Assembly: GCA_022781985.1 (NCBI GenBank)
Contig: JALESH010000048.1
Span: 1 to 64,000, forward strand
Source: Lachnospiraceae bacterium
GTDB lineage: Bacteria > Bacillota > Clostridia > Lachnospirales > Lachnospiraceae
Direction of reading: 5' to 3'
Length of the DNA: 64,000 bases
Below, one piece after another: positions 20,920 to 29,613 of the stretch. The notes beneath the pieces were generated by a model. It did not search any database, was not told the origin of the DNA, and saw only the letters and a program-made list of their open reading frames with translations. The translations under genes were made by a program, and so were the position numbers. Positions within the stretch are counted from its first letter, which is position 1, and every line of letters begins with the position of its first letter.

Positions 20920-22881
20920 ATGAAAATCACATTGAAGGACGGAAGCTGTAAGGAATATGCAGCACCTATGAGCATCATTGATATCGCGGCAGATATCAGT
21001 GAAGGGCTGGCAAGAGCTGCCTGTGCAGGTGAGGTAGACGGCCGGGTGGCGGATCTGCGCACGGTGGTAGAGCAGGACTGCAGACTGAATATTCTGACTG
21101 CCAATGATAAGGAGGGACTGAGGGTGGTGAGACATACTGCCTCCCATGTGCTGGCTGAGGCGGTAAAGCGTTTGTATCCCGATGCCAGGCTGGCTATCGG
21201 CCCCAGCATTGATACCGGCTTCTATTATGATTTTGAGCATGAGCCCTTTTCCCGGGAGGATCTGGATCGGCTGGAAGCGGAGATGAAGAAGATTATCAAG
21301 GAAGGCAGGAGGCTGGAGCGGTTTACTCTGCCCAGGGAGGAAGCCATTCGCTATATGGAGGAAAGAGGAGAGTGCTATAAGGTGGAGCTGATCCGGGATC
21401 TGCCGGAGGATGCAGAGATTTCCTTTTATCGTCAGGGGGACTTTGTGGATCTCTGCGCCGGCCCCCATCTGATGAGCACGAAGGGTATCAAGGCCTTTAA
21501 GCTGATTTCCTCCTCCGGAGCCTATTGGAGAGGAAAGTCGGAAAATACCATGCTGCAGAGAATCTATGGAACGGCCTTCCACAAGAAGGAGGAACTGGCA
21601 GACTATCTGGAGTATCTGGAAAATGTGAAGAAGAGGGATCACAACAAGCTGGGCAGGGAGATGGAGCTGTTCACTACCGTGGACGTGGTCGGGCAGGGGC
21701 TGCCCCTGCTGATGCCAAAGGGAGCCAAGATGATCCAGGTGCTGCAGCGCTGGATCGAGGACGAGGAGGAAAGGAGAGGCTATATGAGAACCAGGACTCC
21801 TCTGATGGCCAAAAAGGATCTGTATGTTATCTCGGATCACTGGGATCACTACAAAGAGGGTATGTTTGTGCTGGGAGATGAAGAGGATGAAAATTCTGAG
21901 GTATTTGCGCTGCGTCCAATGACCTGCCCGTTCCAGTACTATGTATATAAGCAGAGCCAGAAATCCTACAGAGACCTGCCCTGCCGCTACGGTGAGACCT
22001 CTACCCTGTTCAGAAATGAGGATTCCGGCGAGATGCATGGACTGACCCGTGTACGCCAGTTCACCATTTCTGAAGGCCACCTGGTAGTACGTCCTGACCA
22101 GGTGGAGGAAGAGTTCCGGGGATGTGTGGATCTGGCAAAGTATTGTATGACCACGCTGGGGCTGCAGGATGATGTGACCTACCGCCTGTCTCTCTGGGAT
22201 CCTGCCAACCAGAGCAAGTATCTTGGCACAGAGGAGCTGTGGAATCAGGTGCAGGATGCCATGCGGGACATTCTAAACCACATCGGCATTGAGTATACGG
22301 AGGAAGAGGGGGAAGCCGCCTTCTATGGCCCCAAGCTGGATATCCAGGCCAGGAACGTATATGGCAAGGAGGATACCATGATTACCATCCAGCTGGATAT
22401 GTTTCTGGCAGAGCGTTTTGATATGACCTATATAGACAGTGATGGAGAGAAGAAACGTCCGTACATTATCCACAGAACCTCGATGGGCTGCTATGAGAGG
22501 ACTCTGGCCTGGCTGACGGAGAAGTATGAGGGAAAATTCCCCACCTGGCTCTGCCCGGAGCAGGTGCGTGTGCTGCCCATCTCAGAAAAATATGAGGCTT
22601 ATGCAAAGGAGACAGAGGCCAGACTGAAGGAGAATGGTGTGCTGGCCACAGTGGACAACCGTTCGGAGAAGATCGGCTTCAAGATCCGTGAAGCCAGACT
22701 GGCAAAGCTGCCTTATATGCTGGTGGTGGGACAGAAGGAGGAGGAGGATGGAACCGTTTCCGTCAGAAGCCGTTTTGCAGGAGATGAGGGCGTGATGCCT
22801 CTGGAGGAGTTCATGGACAGAATCTGTAAGGAAATCAGAACCAGAGAAATCAGAAAAGAAGAGGTGCAGGAAGAAAAATAA
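20920..22881 (+). CDS. thrS: Threonyl-tRNA synthetase
   Basis: TGS domain, 'RHTASHVLAEAVKRLYP', class II motifs 'RPMTCPFQYYVYK', 'RNEDSGEMHGLTRVRQFT'. Confidence 0.97.
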   Translation: MKITLKDGSCKEYAAPMSIIDIAADISEGLARAACAGEVDGRVADLRTVVEQDCRLNILTANDKEGLRVVRHTASHVLAEAVKRLYPDARLAIGPSIDTGFYYDFEHEPFSREDLDRLEAEMKKIIKEGRRLERFTLPREEAIRYMEERGECYKVELIRDLPEDAEISFYRQGDFVDLCAGPHLMSTKGIKAFKLISSSGAYWRGKSENTMLQRIYGTAFHKKEELADYLEYLENVKKRDHNKLGREMELFTTVDVVGQGLPLLMPKGAKMIQVLQRWIEDEEERRGYMRTRTPLMAKKDLYVISDHWDHYKEGMFVLGDEEDENSEVFALRPMTCPFQYYVYKQSQKSYRDLPCRYGETSTLFRNEDSGEMHGLTRVRQFTISEGHLVVRPDQVEEEFRGCVDLAKYCMTTLGLQDDVTYRLSLWDPANQSKYLGTEELWNQVQDAMRDILNHIGIEYTEEEGEAAFYGPKLDIQARNVYGKEDTMITIQLDMFLAERFDMTYIDSDGEKKRPYIIHRTSMGCYERTLAWLTEKYEGKFPTWLCPEQVRVLPISEKYEAYAKETEARLKENGVLATVDNRSEKIGFKIREARLAKLPYMLVVGQKEEEDGTVSVRSRFAGDEGVMPLEEFMDRICKEIRTREIRKEEVQEEK

Positions 22882-22979
22882 ATTGTAAAAGTATATTTTT
22901 CTTATGACGAGCCATACTAACCTCTGAAGCATTTGTATGTTCCGGCCTATGCCGGCAGGTGAAAGTAGGAGGTTAGACA

Positions 22980-23294
22980 ATGGCTCAGTTGGATTGTACA
23001 GTAGATAGCTGCATCTATAACAAGAATCAATGCTGCTGCAAGGGAGACATCATGGTAGGAGGCAGCCGGGCAGGCTGCACGGAGGATACCTGCTGTGAGA
23101 GCTTCAGCGAAAAAAGGGGAGACTCTTATACCAGTGCGCTGGAGCATCCCAGCAAAACCATCAGCATAGACTGCGAAGCAACAAAGTGTATGTACAACAG
23201 CAATTATAAATGCTATGCGGAGCATGTGGACATCACAGGCAGCGGGGCAAACGACTGTCGGGAAACATCATGTGCTACATTTAAAGAAAGATAA
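22980..23294 (+). CDS. Small Cys-rich protein with two DUF1540-like domains
   Basis: Two repeats 'LDCTVDSCIYNKNQCCCKGDIMV...C..T.CESF' and 'IDCEATKCMYNSNYKCYAEHVDI...DCRETSCATF'. Confidence 0.75.
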   Translation: MAQLDCTVDSCIYNKNQCCCKGDIMVGGSRAGCTEDTCCESFSEKRGDSYTSALEHPSKTISIDCEATKCMYNSNYKCYAEHVDITGSGANDCRETSCATFKER

Positions 23295-23334
23295 TGATTG
23301 CATTTGTGGCAGGGGCATGGCCGGAGGGCTGTGC

Positions 23335-23388
23335 CCCCTTGTACCGTAAAAATTAGTCTATCCCCCTTGTACCGTAAAAATTAGTCTT
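23335..23388. repeat. Perfect 26-bp direct repeat, 2-bp spacer
   Basis: ccccttgtaccgtaaaaattagtct preceded by c: 23335-23360 and 23363-23388 are identical. Confidence 0.9.
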
Positions 23389-23415
23389 GACTGTAATGTA
23401 ATCATGTGATATACT
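23388..23415 (+). promoter_or_regulatory. Sigma-A type promoter for infC operon
   Basis: TTGACT (23388-23393), 16-nt spacer, TATACT (23410-23415). Confidence 0.65.
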
Positions 23416-23610
23416 ATTCAAGCATGTAGCAGACAGCAGAGATGTTTGGTCTGTTGCATCCTTACATTCAAGCAGAGTATCCACTCTCACCCTGCAGCGA
23501 TAGGGCTGGCAGGAGTTTATAATTCTCGATTTCCCCCGGGGAAGGCATCCGGTACCTGTGGGTGAGGTGCGCCGATATGAGAAGTGGATAGCTATGCTGT
23601 CCATTTTTTT
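23416..23610 (+). promoter_or_regulatory. infC operon leader with attenuator terminator (L20-leader type candidate)
   Basis: Long structured 5' UTR ending in tggatagc-tat-gctgtcca + T7 (23585-23610) before infC. Confidence 0.6.
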
Positions 23611-23639
23611 ATGTTTGTATTTATGAGGAGGGCAAAGCC

Positions 23640-24146
23640 ATTAGCGAATTATTTATTAACGAGCAGATTAGGGACAAAGAGGTACGTGTTATTGGTGAAG
23701 ATGGGGAGCAGCTTGGTGTAATGCCTGTGAAGGAGGCTTTCCGGCTGGCAGAGGATGCAGGCCTGGATCTGGTGAAGATCGCTCCCACGGCAAAACCGCC
23801 TGTCTGCAAGATTGTGGATTATGGAAAGTACAGATACGAGCAGGCCAGAAAGGAAAAGGAGGCCAGGAAGAAGCAGAAGACGATCGAAATCAAAGAAATC
23901 CGTCTGTCTCCCAATATTGATACCAATGATTTGAACACAAAGATGAACGCAGCCAGGAAGTTTATTTCCAAAGGTGACAAGGTAAAGATCACTCTTCGGT
24001 TCAGGGGACGTGAGATGGCGCATATTGCAAACAGCAAACATATTCTGGATGATTTTGCAGAAGCTCTTTCCGACATGGCAGTTATTGAAAAGGCGCCGAA
24101 GGTAGAGGGCAGGAGCATGACGATGTTTTTAACTGAAAAGCGTTAG
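23640..24146 (+). CDS. infC: Translation initiation factor IF-3, AUU start
   Basis: In-frame extension from ATT 23640 gives ISELFINEQIRDKEVRVIGEDGEQLGVMPVKEAFRLAEDAGLDLVKIAPTAKPPVCKIVDYGK; RBS 'gaggagggc'; no upstream in-frame ATG/GTG/TTG with good context. Confidence 0.9.
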   Translation: MSELFINEQIRDKEVRVIGEDGEQLGVMPVKEAFRLAEDAGLDLVKIAPTAKPPVCKIVDYGKYRYEQARKEKEARKKQKTIEIKEIRLSPNIDTNDLNTKMNAARKFISKGDKVKITLRFRGREMAHIANSKHILDDFAEALSDMAVIEKAPKVEGRSMTMFLTEKR

Positions 24147-24229
24147 TCCGTACAGTTAAAATAGAGGTAGCTGTGAGGTTTCCGGCAGTTACAAATGGAG
24201 AAAATCATGAAATATAGGAGGAATTAGAT

Positions 24230-24427
24230 ATGCCGAAAATGAAGACAAGCAAATCTGCTGCAAAACGTTTTAAATTAACAGGAACAGGTAAATTAAAAAG
24301 AAGTAAGGCTTACAAGCGCCATATCTTAACGAAGAAATCCGCTAAGAGAAAGAGAAACCTTAGACAGCCGGCGATTACAGATGCCACAAATGTTAAGAAT
24401 ATGAAGAAGATTTTACCGTATTTATAA
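24230..24427 (+). CDS. rpmI: 50S ribosomal protein L35
   Basis: '[45 protein letters not shown]'. Confidence 0.98.
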   Translation: MPKMKTSKSAAKRFKLTGTGKLKRSKAYKRHILTKKSAKRKRNLRQPAITDATNVKNMKKILPYL

Positions 24428-24448
24428 ATCGTAAGGAGGATATAAGAG

Positions 24449-24805
24449 ATGGCAAGAATTAAGGGTGGAATGAACGCCAGAAAAAAACATAACAGGGTAT
24501 TGAAGCTTGCAAAGGGTTACAGAGGAGCAAGATCCAAACAATATAGAGTAGCAAAGCAGTCCGTAATGAGAGCATTGGCCTCATCCTATGCAGGCAGAAA
24601 GGAAAGGAAGCGCCAGTTCAGACAGCTCTGGATCGCACGTATCAATGCTGCAGCCAGGATGAACGGCTTATCCTACAGCAGGTTCATGCACGGACTGAAG
24701 CTGGCTGAGGTAGAGATCAACAGAAAGATGCTGGCTGAGATGGCAGTCAATGATGCAGAGGGCTTTGCAGCACTGGCAGAGCTGGCTAAGAGCAGAAGCG
24801 CATAA
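24449..24805 (+). CDS. rplT: 50S ribosomal protein L20
   Basis: '[42 protein letters not shown]'. Confidence 0.98.
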   Translation: MARIKGGMNARKKHNRVLKLAKGYRGARSKQYRVAKQSVMRALASSYAGRKERKRQFRQLWIARINAAARMNGLSYSRFMHGLKLAEVEINRKMLAEMAVNDAEGFAALAELAKSRSA

Positions 24806-24838
24806 GTGGCAGTGCAGTAAACCTATGAAAATTCAGAA

Positions 24839-24883
24839 AGAGACAGAGGATATCCCGGAGGGGGATCCGATGTCTCTTTTTTT
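24839..24883 (+). terminator. Terminator of infC-rpmI-rplT operon
   Basis: agagacagaggatatccc..ggggatccgatgtctct followed by T-run. Confidence 0.75.
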
Positions 24884-25045
24884 GCGGGCTCTCGCAGAGG
24901 ATGCAGCAGGTGGTTGTACAGAGCCAGGCTCGAAAATGCAAGGCATTTCCTCGCTGCGGGCTCTCGCCCGATAGATTCCCATGATACTGCACTCCCAAAT
25001 GCGAGCATTCGGGAGCACAGCCTCATGGGAATCTGCCTGGCTCTG
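24884..25045. repeat. Structured intergenic element with nested inverted repeats and a 12-bp direct repeat
   Basis: cagagccaggc(24919-24929)/gcctggctctg(25035-25045); agattcccatga(24973-24984)/tcatgggaatct(25023-25034); aaatgc/gcattt; cgggc/gcccg; ctcccaaatgc/gcattcgggag; direct repeat gcgggctctcgc at 24884 and 24956. Confidence 0.8.
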
Positions 25046-25184
25046 AGGGAAGGCACTTTACAAACATCTTACATATAAATTACTCAGATATGATATCGGG
25101 AGAAAATGGTCTGTGCTAAACTTCAGATATGGATGGGAGAAAGCCATCGGTAAAGAAACCATATATTTTCAAGAGGTGACGATT

Positions 25185-26060
25185 ATGAAAAAAAGAGTAT
25201 GGAAAACAATGGCATGGGTGGGAGCAGCTATATTGGCGGTGGGTTCCTTTACGGGCTGCGGCAGCCGGGAGGCGGAAGCGGCAGCGGAGAGCGGGAAGCA
25301 GGAGGAGGGTGCATCGGGCAGCCTCAAAGGAAATATTTCCATGTCGGGAAGTACTTCCATGGAGAAGCTGGCTAATTCGCTGGCTGAGAGCTTTATGCTG
25401 AAATATCCCGGGGTGACGGTGAAACCTGAATTTACCGGTTCCTCTGCGGGTATAGAGGCGGTTGCGGCAGGAAATGTGGATATCGGCAATTCCTCCAGGG
25501 AATTAAAGGACAGTGAAAAGGAAGCGGGAGCCGTAGAGAATATTGTGGCTATTGACGGTATAGCAGTGGTTTTGGATCCTGCCAATACAGTGACGGATCT
25601 GTCAAAGGATCAGCTCATCGGCATATATAAGGGAGAAATCAGAAACTGGAGTGAGATAGGCGGAAACGAGATGCCCATTGTTGTGATAGGAAGGGAGGCC
25701 GGCTCCGGCACCAGGGATGCCTTTGAGGAGATTCTGGGGATAAAGGATGCCTGCGCCTATGCCAGCGAGCTGGATAGTACGGGTACGGTGATGGCTAAGG
25801 TGGCGTCCGTGCCGGGAGCCATCGGTTATGTATCCCTGGATGTGGTGGATGATACGGTGATCACAGCAGCGCTGGATGGAGTGGAGGCTGAGCCGGACAA
25901 TATCAAGGCGGGCAGTTATTTTCTGAGCAGGCCCTTTGTAATGGCTACCAGGGGTGAGATCGCAGAGCAGAGTGAACTGGTACAGGAATTCTTCCGTTAT
26001 CTGGAGACAGAGGAAGGAAAAGCAGTGATTTCGGGAGCAGGGCTTATCGTCCCGGACTAA
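25185..26060 (+). CDS. pstS: Phosphate ABC transporter, substrate-binding lipoprotein
   Basis: Lipobox 'GSFTGCGS', 'ISMSGSTSMEKLANSLAESF', 'VVIGREAGSGTRDAFEE'. Confidence 0.93.
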   Translation: MKKRVWKTMAWVGAAILAVGSFTGCGSREAEAAAESGKQEEGASGSLKGNISMSGSTSMEKLANSLAESFMLKYPGVTVKPEFTGSSAGIEAVAAGNVDIGNSSRELKDSEKEAGAVENIVAIDGIAVVLDPANTVTDLSKDQLIGIYKGEIRNWSEIGGNEMPIVVIGREAGSGTRDAFEEILGIKDACAYASELDSTGTVMAKVASVPGAIGYVSLDVVDDTVITAALDGVEAEPDNIKAGSYFLSRPFVMATRGEIAEQSELVQEFFRYLETEEGKAVISGAGLIVPD

Positions 26061-26090
26061 ACCAGATTTGGAAAGGAGCAGTACCCGGCT

Positions 26091-27029
26091 ATGGAAAATC
26101 AGAAGACCATCACGATTATGGGCAGCAGCCAGAATAAATCTGCCGTGGAGAAAGCAGCCCAGTCCGTTTTCACGGTCTGTGCATTTATGGCTGTCATGGC
26201 AGTGGCATCCATCACCATATATATGATAATAAACGGTACGCCTGCTTTATTTAAGGTGGGAGTGGGAGAGCTTTTGCTGGGAACGGAGTGGGCCCCCGGA
26301 GCGGCGCAGCCCTCCTACGGGATTTTTTATATCATACTTACCTCAGTCATCGGCACTGCCTTGGCGGTTTTGCTGGGAGTGCCCATAGGAGTGCTGACGG
26401 CGGTTTTTCTGGCTGAGCTTGCGCCTGGGAGGGTGGCGGCAGTGATCCAGCCGGCAGTGGAGCTGCTGGCTGGGATTCCCTCAGTTATATATGGGCTGCT
26501 GGGGGTTATGATATTGAATCCCCTGATGTACCGGCTGGAGCTGCGGCTGTTTCACGGCTCGGCGACCCATCAGTTTACAGGAGGAGCCAATCTCATATCT
26601 GCGGTTATTGTGCTTGCCGTCATGATTCTGCCTACAGTCATCAATATCAGCACATCGGCCATCAGGGCAGTCCCGGAGCATCTGAGGGCGGCTTCGGAGG
26701 CTCTGGGTGCTTCCAGGATCCAGACCATTTTCAGGGTGGTGCTGCCGGCTGCAGGATCAGGGATCATTACGGCTGTGGTACTGGGGGTGGGGAGGGCCGT
26801 AGGAGAGGCCATGGCCATCAGCCTGGTATCCGGAAGCTCAGTGAATTTTCCGCTTCCTTTTCATTCGGTCCGCTTCCTTACGACAGCCATCGTCAGTGAG
26901 ATGGGATATGCAGCAGATACCCACAGGCAGGTGCTCTTTACCATTGGCCTGGTACTGTTTACCTTTATTATGCTGATCAATATCAGCCTGACCAGAATCC
27001 TTAAGAAGGGAGAAAAAGAGAATGACTAA
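26091..27029 (+). CDS. pstC: Phosphate ABC transporter permease
   Basis: 'ELLAGIPSVIYGLLGVMIL', 'AASEALGASRIQTIFRVVLPAA'; pst operon context. Confidence 0.93.
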   Translation: MENQKTITIMGSSQNKSAVEKAAQSVFTVCAFMAVMAVASITIYMIINGTPALFKVGVGELLLGTEWAPGAAQPSYGIFYIILTSVIGTALAVLLGVPIGVLTAVFLAELAPGRVAAVIQPAVELLAGIPSVIYGLLGVMILNPLMYRLELRLFHGSATHQFTGGANLISAVIVLAVMILPTVINISTSAIRAVPEHLRAASEALGASRIQTIFRVVLPAAGSGIITAVVLGVGRAVGEAMAISLVSGSSVNFPLPFHSVRFLTTAIVSEMGYAADTHRQVLFTIGLVLFTFIMLINISLTRILKKGEKEND

Positions 27030-27939
27030 TGCAGTGGCTGCAGACTCCGCTATAGCTGCAGAGCCGAAGAGGAATAGTTTAACTATGGGAAAAAGGAGGC
27101 TTTCGGATGAGATACTCAAGCTTCTGATCTATCTGTCGGTGTTTTTCTCCGTATTGCTGGCAGCGGGAATCCTGTGCTGTGTCATTTCTAAGGGAATCTC
27201 CTCAGTGAGCTGGGAATTTCTCACTACTGTGACCAGCACGCTGAAGGGAACGGTGGGCATAGCAGGCAACATCGTCAATACCCTCTATATTATCGTACTT
27301 ACCCTGCTGATTGCCACTCCCATAGGGGTGGGCTCGGCCATCTATCTAAATGAGTATGCCAGGCCGGGAAGGCTGGTTGGGTTGATTGAATTTACCACAG
27401 AGACCCTCTCAGGCATCCCCTCCATCATCTTCGGCCTGTTCGGCATGGTGTTCTTCGGCAATACCCTGGGTCTGGGATACTCCATACTGACAGGAACGCT
27501 TACCCTCACGCTGATGATCTTGCCCCTGATCACCAGGAATACACAGGAAGCGCTGAAGACGGTGCCCGACAGCTACAGGTGCGGAGCCCTGGGAATGGGA
27601 GTCACCAGGTGGTATATGATCAGGACCATTCTTCTGCCCTCGGCCATGCCGGGCATCATCACCGGCATCATTCTGGCTATCGGAAGGATAGTAGGAGAGT
27701 CAGCAGCCCTGCTTTTTACGGCAGGCAGCGGTTATCTTCTGCCGAAGGCAGGAATGGGGCTGATCAGTAAAATCATGGAATCCGGAGGAACGCTGACGAT
27801 ACAGCTATACCTGAGTATGTCCAAGGCCAACTATGAAGCGGCCTTTGGAATCGCGGCAGTGCTGCTGATCATCGTCCTGGGTATCAACCTTCTGACCAAA
27901 TATGCGGCAGGAAAGCTGGATGTAAATAAGAATGGCTAG
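27022..27939 (+). CDS. pstA: Phosphate ABC transporter permease
   Basis: '[19 protein letters not shown]', '[29 protein letters not shown]'. Confidence 0.93.
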   Translation: MTNAVAADSAIAAEPKRNSLTMGKRRLSDEILKLLIYLSVFFSVLLAAGILCCVISKGISSVSWEFLTTVTSTLKGTVGIAGNIVNTLYIIVLTLLIATPIGVGSAIYLNEYARPGRLVGLIEFTTETLSGIPSIIFGLFGMVFFGNTLGLGYSILTGTLTLTLMILPLITRNTQEALKTVPDSYRCGALGMGVTRWYMIRTILLPSAMPGIITGIILAIGRIVGESAALLFTAGSGYLLPKAGMGLISKIMESGGTLTIQLYLSMSKANYEAAFGIAAVLLIIVLGINLLTKYAAGKLDVNKNG

Positions 27940-27959
27940 GGCGGATTGGACGGAGTAGA

Positions 27960-28769
27960 ATGGATAAAAAAGATTTGGGAAGGAAACAGGAAAAAGAGAT
28001 GGAGACAGGCAGGAAGAGAACTAAAATCAATGCAAGGGGGCTGAATCTGTATTATGGTTGCAATCATGCACTGAAGGATATAGACATGGATATCAGGCCC
28101 CATGCGGTGACGGCGCTGATTGGGCCTTCCGGGTGCGGCAAGTCTACCTTTCTGAAGAGTCTGAACAGGATGAATGATCTGGTGGACTGCGTCAGGATAG
28201 AGGGCAGCGTTACTCTGGACGGGGAGGATATCTATGATCCCAAGGTAGATACCACTCTGCTCAGAAAAAAAATCGGCATGGTGTTCCAGCAGCCGAATCC
28301 CTTTCCCATGAGCATTTATGACAATATCGCTTATGGCCCCAGGCTCCATGGCATCAAAAGCAAGAGCAGGCTGGATGAGATCGTGGAGACCAGCCTGCGG
28401 GGCGCAGCTATTTTTGAAGAGGTCAGGGATCGGCTGAAAAAGTCGGCACTGGGACTGTCGGGGGGCCAGCAGCAGAGACTGTGCATCGCCAGGGCACTGG
28501 CGGTGGGACCTGAGGTACTGCTGATGGATGAGCCTACCTCTGCACTGGATCCTATCTCTACCCTCAAGATCGAGGAACTGATGGAGGAACTGAAGAAAAA
28601 ATATACGGTGGTGGTGGTCACCCACAATATGCAGCAGGCGGCCAGGGTGTCTGATGATACTGCTTTTTTCCTGGTTGGCCAGGTGGTGGAGTTTGACAGC
28701 ACGAAAAATATTTTTTCAAGACCCAGGGACAAGCGGACAGAGGACTACATTACCGGAAGATTTGGCTGA
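27960..28769 (+). CDS. pstB: Phosphate ABC transporter ATP-binding protein
   Basis: '[20 protein letters not shown]', '[42 protein letters not shown]'. Confidence 0.96.
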   Translation: MDKKDLGRKQEKEMETGRKRTKINARGLNLYYGCNHALKDIDMDIRPHAVTALIGPSGCGKSTFLKSLNRMNDLVDCVRIEGSVTLDGEDIYDPKVDTTLLRKKIGMVFQQPNPFPMSIYDNIAYGPRLHGIKSKSRLDEIVETSLRGAAIFEEVRDRLKKSALGLSGGQQQRLCIARALAVGPEVLLMDEPTSALDPISTLKIEELMEELKKKYTVVVVTHNMQQAARVSDDTAFFLVGQVVEFDSTKNIFSRPRDKRTEDYITGRFG

Positions 28770-28816
28770 TTGGGATATCGGCCCTGATAAAATCAGATAA
28801 AGAAAGGAATGAAAAG

Positions 28817-29479
28817 ATGTCGCCCAGGATAACCTTTGAACATGAACTGGAAGAACTGAAAGAGAATGTGGCCAATATGAGCCTTCAGGTGGAAAAGACC
28901 TACAGGGGTCTGTTTCAAGCTCTGGAGGAAAGGGATGCAGACAGGATCAGAAAAATCATGGAGATTGACCGTGCCATTTCCGATATGGAAAGAAACATAG
29001 AGTCCCGCTGCCTTTCCCTTCTGACCAGGCAGCAGCCTGTGGCCAGGGATCTGCGCATTGTGACGGCCGGACTTAAGGTGGTCACAGACATTGAGAGGGC
29101 CGGGGATCATGTGGCGGACATGGCTGAGCTGTTCCTGCGCCTGGATATGAATGGGCCGGAAAACTATTCAGAGCACCTGCTGCCCATGGCAGGAGAGGCA
29201 GTGGAGATGTTCCATGATGCGGTAGAGGCCTTTGTGGAAAGGGATGAGGAGGCTGCCAGGCAGGTAATCGCCCGGGATGATGTAGTGGATGAGTTCTTTA
29301 ACAAAGTAAAGGATGATCTGATAGAGTGCCTGAAAAAAGAAACGAAAAATGCGGATGAATGTGTGGATATTCTGCTGGTTGCAAAATATCTGGAAAAGAT
29401 CGCAGACCATGCCGTTAACATCGGCGAATGGGAGCTGTTTCAGGAAACAGGAGATATAGGCATGGCAAGATTGCTGTAA
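28817..29479 (+). CDS. phoU: Phosphate-specific transport system accessory protein
   Basis: Two PhoU repeats 'RDLRIVTAGLKVVTDIERAGDHVADMAEL' and 'LLVAKYLEKIADHAVNIGEW'. Confidence 0.94.
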   Translation: MSPRITFEHELEELKENVANMSLQVEKTYRGLFQALEERDADRIRKIMEIDRAISDMERNIESRCLSLLTRQQPVARDLRIVTAGLKVVTDIERAGDHVADMAELFLRLDMNGPENYSEHLLPMAGEAVEMFHDAVEAFVERDEEAARQVIARDDVVDEFFNKVKDDLIECLKKETKNADECVDILLVAKYLEKIADHAVNIGEWELFQETGDIGMARLL

Positions 29480-29613
29480 AACGTCGGTTTCTTCCGGAAA
29501 AGGTCAAAATTTTACATAAATTTTACTTTAATATGTTTTTATTTTTACAATTGTATTGTAAAATAGATGAAGTGAAATTTGTATAAAATTTTCTTATGCT
29601 GGAGGAGCAGATT

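Noticed and set aside
20860-22080. 406-aa minus-strand ORF over thrS
   Set aside because: Antisense to thrS, no recognisable family.
23335-23388. CRISPR-like array
   Set aside because: Only two repeat copies with a 2-bp spacer and no cas genes.
24786-25056. Minus-strand ORFs 70-77 aa between rplT and pstS
   Set aside because: They overlap the inverted-repeat structured element and have no coding character.
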